Assembly: GCA_031553675.1 (NCBI GenBank)
Contig: JAVBLF010000138.1
Span: forward strand, 1-21,863
DNA length: 21,863 bases
Source: JAVBLF01 sp031553675
Lineage (GTDB): Bacteria > Bacillota > Clostridia > Christensenellales > CALWSW01
Direction of reading: 5' to 3'
The notes below the pieces were generated by a model that worked only from the letters and a program-made list of their open reading frames with translations, had not been told where the DNA came from and made no database searches. Position numbers and translations under genes: made by a program. Within the stretch, counting starts at the first letter, position 1; each line of letters opens with the position of its first letter. Of the stretch, positions 21,851-21,863 are shown in pieces.

Positions 21851-21863
21851 CGGGTGGCGGGTT

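Overview
The window looks like a GC-rich, Gram-positive anaerobe of the Bacillota (Clostridia-like). Supporting evidence is the conserved rpsF-ssb-rpsR-gdpP-rplI-dnaB cluster, two DUF1292 proteins, a GdpP-type DHH phosphodiesterase, a lipoprotein, a sortase-like C-terminal tail, SH3b/transglutaminase secreted proteins, strong Shine-Dalgarno sites and sigma-A promoters with A/T-rich flanks. No rRNA, tRNA, CRISPR array, integrase or transposase was found. The genus cannot be fixed from sequence reading alone.

Layout. 1-5510 (+): a repeat block, then a CotH-kinase protein with three lamin-tail domains, a second repeat block, a VTC-type polyphosphate polymerase domain protein and a DUF4956 membrane protein. 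This CotH/VTC/DUF4956 trio is a recurrent but functionally unresolved bacterial neighbourhood and is the best candidate here for an undescribed surface-phosphate system. 5511-8905 (+): a secreted SH3b-SH3b-transglutaminase protein behind a structured leader, then a lipoprotein. 8906-15303 (-): replication and translation genes read leftwards: rpsF, ssb, rpsR, an N-terminally shortened gdpP, rplI, dnaB and two acidic DUF1292 proteins, the second with a His/Cys-rich insert. 15327-18323 (-): a probable operon of secreted Big2-like/transglutaminase protein, HD phosphohydrolase and amidohydrolase-2. 18465-20406 (+): a ROK sugar kinase, then an acidic secreted protein with a sorting-signal-like tail. 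20423-21586 (-): 3-phosphoglycerate dehydrogenase, then another repeat block to the window end.

The most distinctive feature is the intergenic DNA. At least three repeat families occupy gaps: (i) a composite made of a 65-bp unit, a 74-bp nested palindrome and a conserved tail, at 1-235, 3457-3893, 14266-14395 and 21613-21850; (ii) a double-hairpin element at 3911-3960, 11661-11716 (reverse) and 16366-16418; (iii) a single hairpin followed by an A-rich stretch at 11846-11888 and 14164-14195. The cotH-like gene is bracketed by near-perfect 127-bp inverted copies of family (i). Family (i) and (iii) copies separate ssb from rpsR, which are normally adjacent. Hairpin stems in families (ii) and (iii) differ in sequence but keep their pairing, suggesting selection on structure.
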